A stretch of DNA of 9,436 nucleotides. It comes from Mycobacterium sp. (GTDB taxonomy: Bacteria > Actinomycetota > Actinomycetes > Mycobacteriales > Mycobacteriaceae). Shown here piece by piece: positions 7,795 to 9,436 of the stretch (the stretch's first letter is position 1; the number at the start of each line of letters is the position of its first letter). A program made the position numbers and the translations under genes. The DNA is taken from the NCBI GenBank assembly GCA_019246375.1, contig JAFAQO010000256.1:1-9436 (forward strand), given 5' to 3'. Under the pieces are notes generated by a model. That model worked only from the letters and a program-made list of their open reading frames with translations. It was not told the origin of the DNA and did no database searches.

Positions 7795-8828
7795 TGACCT
7801 GGGTGGTCGTCGCCGTCGCGGTGCTCGTCGCGGTGTTGATCGTGTTCGGCGCCTGGGTCTATCAGACGGCGAACCGACTGGACCGGTTACACGTGCGCTA
7901 CGACTTGTCCTGGCAGGTGCTGGACGGTGCGTTGGCGCGTCGCGCCGTGGTGGCCCGTGCCGTCGCGGCCAACGCCTACGGCGGTGCTCCGGAGGGCAAG
8001 CGGCTGGCAGGGCTCGCCGACGCCGCCGAGCGGGCGCCCCGGTACGCACGCGAAGCCTGCGAAAACGAGCTGTCCGCCGCGCTGGCGATGGTCGATCCGG
8101 CGGCCCTGCCGTCGGCTTTGGTCGCCGAGCTGGCCGACGCCGAAGCGCGAGTGTTGCTGGCGCGCCGATTCCACAACGACGCGGTCCGCGACACTCTGGC
8201 CCTGGGCGAGCGACCCATGGTGCGGCTGCTACGGCTCGGCGGCACCGCGCCGCTGCCGACGTATTTCGAAATCGCCGAGCGGTCTCAGCAGGTGACGCAG
8301 GGCGGTCACGACGCAGCCAGCAAGCGCATTTCGGCGCGAGTGGTGCTGCTCGATGACGGGGGGGCGGTGCTGTTGCTGTGCGGATCGGACCCGGCGATCA
8401 CCGATGGCACCGCGCCCAAGTGGTGGTTCACCGTCGGCGGCCAGGTGCGCCCGGGGGAGCGGTTGGCCGAAGCCGCCGCACGCGAGCTGGCTGAGGAGAC
8501 CGGTTTGCGGGCCGAGCCGGTCGGCATGATCGGGCCGGTCTGGCGGCGCGACGCGGTCTTCGACTTCAACGGTTCGCTGATTGACAGCCAGGAGTTTTTC
8601 TTCGTCTACCGCACCCAGCGGTTTGAGCCGTCCATTGCGGGGCGGACCGAGTTGGAACGCCACTACATCGACTGCGCCCGGTGGTGCAACGCCACGGACA
8701 TCGCCGAATTGGTCGCGGCCGGGCAGACGGTGTATCCGCTCCAGCTCAGTGAATTGCTTGCCGATGCCAACGCGCTGGCTGACGCTCCGATCTCAGGGCC
8801 GCGGCGCGAGCTGCAGTCGATCCGCTGA
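7794..8828 (+). CDS. Membrane-anchored NUDIX hydrolase (Rv2609c-like)
   Basis: A 344-residue two-part protein. Residues 3-22 form one hydrophobic membrane helix. Residues about 24-135 are predicted helical and include a 'VRYDLSWQVLDGAL.RR' stretch reminiscent of LemA-type helical bundles. A NUDIX domain follows from about residue 176. The NUDIX box is complete at residues 216-238: Gly216, Glu222, Arg230-Glu231, Glu234-Glu235, Gly237-Leu238, which bind metal and attack a nucleoside diphosphate linked to another group. The substrate is unknown. Its place as last gene of the PIM operon, with one base shared with pimA, suggests a nucleotide product or substrate of that pathway (CDP-diacylglycerol, GDP-mannose or related), but that is inference. 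The ATG at 7794 lies within TGATG. It matches Rv2609c of M. tuberculosis in place and general make-up. Confidence 0.85.
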   Translation: MTWVVVAVAVLVAVLIVFGAWVYQTANRLDRLHVRYDLSWQVLDGALARRAVVARAVAANAYGGAPEGKRLAGLADAAERAPRYAREACENELSAALAMVDPAALPSALVAELADAEARVLLARRFHNDAVRDTLALGERPMVRLLRLGGTAPLPTYFEIAERSQQVTQGGHDAASKRISARVVLLDDGGAVLLLCGSDPAITDGTAPKWWFTVGGQVRPGERLAEAAARELAEETGLRAEPVGMIGPVWRRDAVFDFNGSLIDSQEFFFVYRTQRFEPSIAGRTELERHYIDCARWCNATDIAELVAAGQTVYPLQLSELLADANALADAPISGPRRELQSIR

Positions 8829-8892
8829 CGGGGAAAGGCCCGGCTGGAACGACCTCTAGACTGGGTTGGTACCAGTTGAAGGAGATCAAGCA
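8829..8892 (+). promoter_or_regulatory. Possible pdxS promoter, inverted repeat and ribosome binding site
   Basis: This 64-base gap has a TANNNT -10 match, TAGACT (8857-8862), about 30 bases before the pdxS start, without an obvious -35. An inverted repeat follows and overlaps it: ACTGG (8860-8864) and CCAGT (8872-8876) around 7 bases, with the palindrome TGGTACCA at 8867-8874. Such a site could hold a regulator such as the MocR-type PdxR that controls pdxS in other actinobacteria, but no regulator gene is visible here. AAGGAG (8879-8884), 8 bases before GTG, is a clear ribosome binding site. No terminator for the upstream operon is evident. Confidence 0.45.
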
Positions 8893-9436
8893 GTGGATAC
8901 CGCCGCTTCGTCGAACGGCAGCGGGCAGACCGGAACGGCACGGGTCAAGCGCGGCATGGCCGAGATGCTCAAGGGCGGCGTCATCATGGACGTCGTCACC
9001 CCCGAGCAGGCCCGCATCGCCGAGGGCGCCGGCGCCGTCGCGGTGATGGCGCTGGAACGGGTGCCCGCCGACATCCGTGCACAGGGCGGCGTGTCCCGGA
9101 TGAGCGACCCTGACATGATCGAAGGCATCATTTCGGCGGTCACAATTCCGGTCATGGCCAAGGCGCGTATCGGGCACTTCGTCGAAGCGCAGATCCTGCA
9201 AAGTCTGGGCGTCGACTACATCGACGAATCCGAGGTGCTGACGCCTGCCGACTACACGCACCACATCGACAAATGGAAGTTCACCGTGCCGTTCGTGTGC
9301 GGTGCCACCAACCTCGGTGAGGCGCTGCGCCGCCTCAACGAGGGTGCGGCGATGATCCGCTCCAAGGGCGAAGCCGGCACCGGCGACGTCTCGAATGCGA
9401 CCACGCATATGCGCGCCATCACCGTAGAGATCCGCC
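8893..9436 (+). CDS. pdxS: Pyridoxal 5'-phosphate synthase subunit PdxS (partial, 3' end missing)
   Basis: The first 181 codons of a protein usually near 300 residues; it runs off the window. PdxS (Pdx1/SNZ) makes pyridoxal phosphate from ribose 5-phosphate, glyceraldehyde 3-phosphate and ammonia supplied by the glutaminase PdxT. The TIM-barrel start '[18 protein letters not shown]' carries Asp33. The two catalytic lysines are Lys90 in 'MAKARIGHF' and Lys158 in '[10 protein letters not shown]', 68 residues apart, the same spacing as Lys81 and Lys149 of the Bacillus enzyme. The GTG start has AAGGAG 8 bases upstream. The first 20 or so residues are a Ser/Gly/Thr-rich leader before the conserved '[12 protein letters not shown]'. 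It follows the NUDIX gene on the same strand and could be read from that operon or its own promoter. pdxT would be expected downstream. Confidence 0.97.
   Translation, partial: MDTAASSNGSGQTGTARVKRGMAEMLKGGVIMDVVTPEQARIAEGAGAVAVMALERVPADIRAQGGVSRMSDPDMIEGIISAVTIPVMAKARIGHFVEAQILQSLGVDYIDESEVLTPADYTHHIDKWKFTVPFVCGATNLGEALRRLNEGAAMIRSKGEAGTGDVSNATTHMRAITVEIR

Noticed and set aside
7039..8049. 336-codon minus-strand frame across pimA and the NUDIX gene
   Set aside because: Shadow frame spanning two well supported genes; Arg/Pro-rich, with no motif.
8746..9408. 220-codon minus-strand frame opposite pdxS
   Set aside because: Shadow of pdxS, which carries both catalytic lysines and a good ribosome site but has no stop inside the window.
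1..9436. CRISPR array, tRNA or rRNA genes, insertion sequence or phage genes
   Set aside because: No regularly spaced repeats, transposase or integrase motifs or RNA gene signatures were found on either strand; the genes are dense, conserved and ordinary in composition.

Overview
The window is a high-GC stretch of chromosome that I place in Mycobacterium. The evidence is the unbroken run thrS, HIT-family gene, pgsA1, patA, pimA, NUDIX-family gene. Its order and protein sequences match, from memory, the M. tuberculosis Rv2614c-Rv2609c cluster for phosphatidylinositol mannoside (PIM) synthesis, and pdxS (Rv2606c-like) follows. The species cannot be fixed from the sequence; it is not M. tuberculosis, because the flanks differ.

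Left flank (1-2318). A 23-codon C-terminal remnant of an upstream gene (perhaps an aldo/keto reductase) is followed after 30 bases by a hot-dog fold PaaI-like thioesterase on the plus strand. It converges, with an 8-base gap, on a minus-strand exported lipase of the secretory-lipase family. A 248-base intergenic region separates the lipase from thrS, which are transcribed divergently, and should hold the promoter of the large operon.

Core operon (2319-8828). Six plus-strand genes overlap their neighbours by 8, 4, 4, 1 and 1 bases, so translational coupling is likely. ThrRS charges tRNA-Thr. The HIT protein resembles the M. tuberculosis Ap4A phosphorylase, and Ap4A is a known side product of aminoacyl-tRNA synthetases. 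PgsA1 makes phosphatidylinositol phosphate, PimA adds the first mannose and PatA acylates the resulting PIM. These are the opening steps toward PIMs, lipomannan and lipoarabinomannan. The last gene is a membrane-anchored NUDIX protein of unknown substrate.

Right flank (8829-9436). A 64-base gap with a possible promoter and an inverted repeat precedes pdxS, the PLP synthase subunit of vitamin B6 synthesis, which runs off the window.

Most of the window is conserved housekeeping DNA and I see no undescribed multi-gene system. The points most worth a second look are a GC-rich palindromic element that appears to have lengthened the C-terminus of PgsA1 at the pgsA1/patA junction, the direct NUDIX-pdxS junction with no PPE or pdxH gene between, and the membrane-anchored NUDIX protein.
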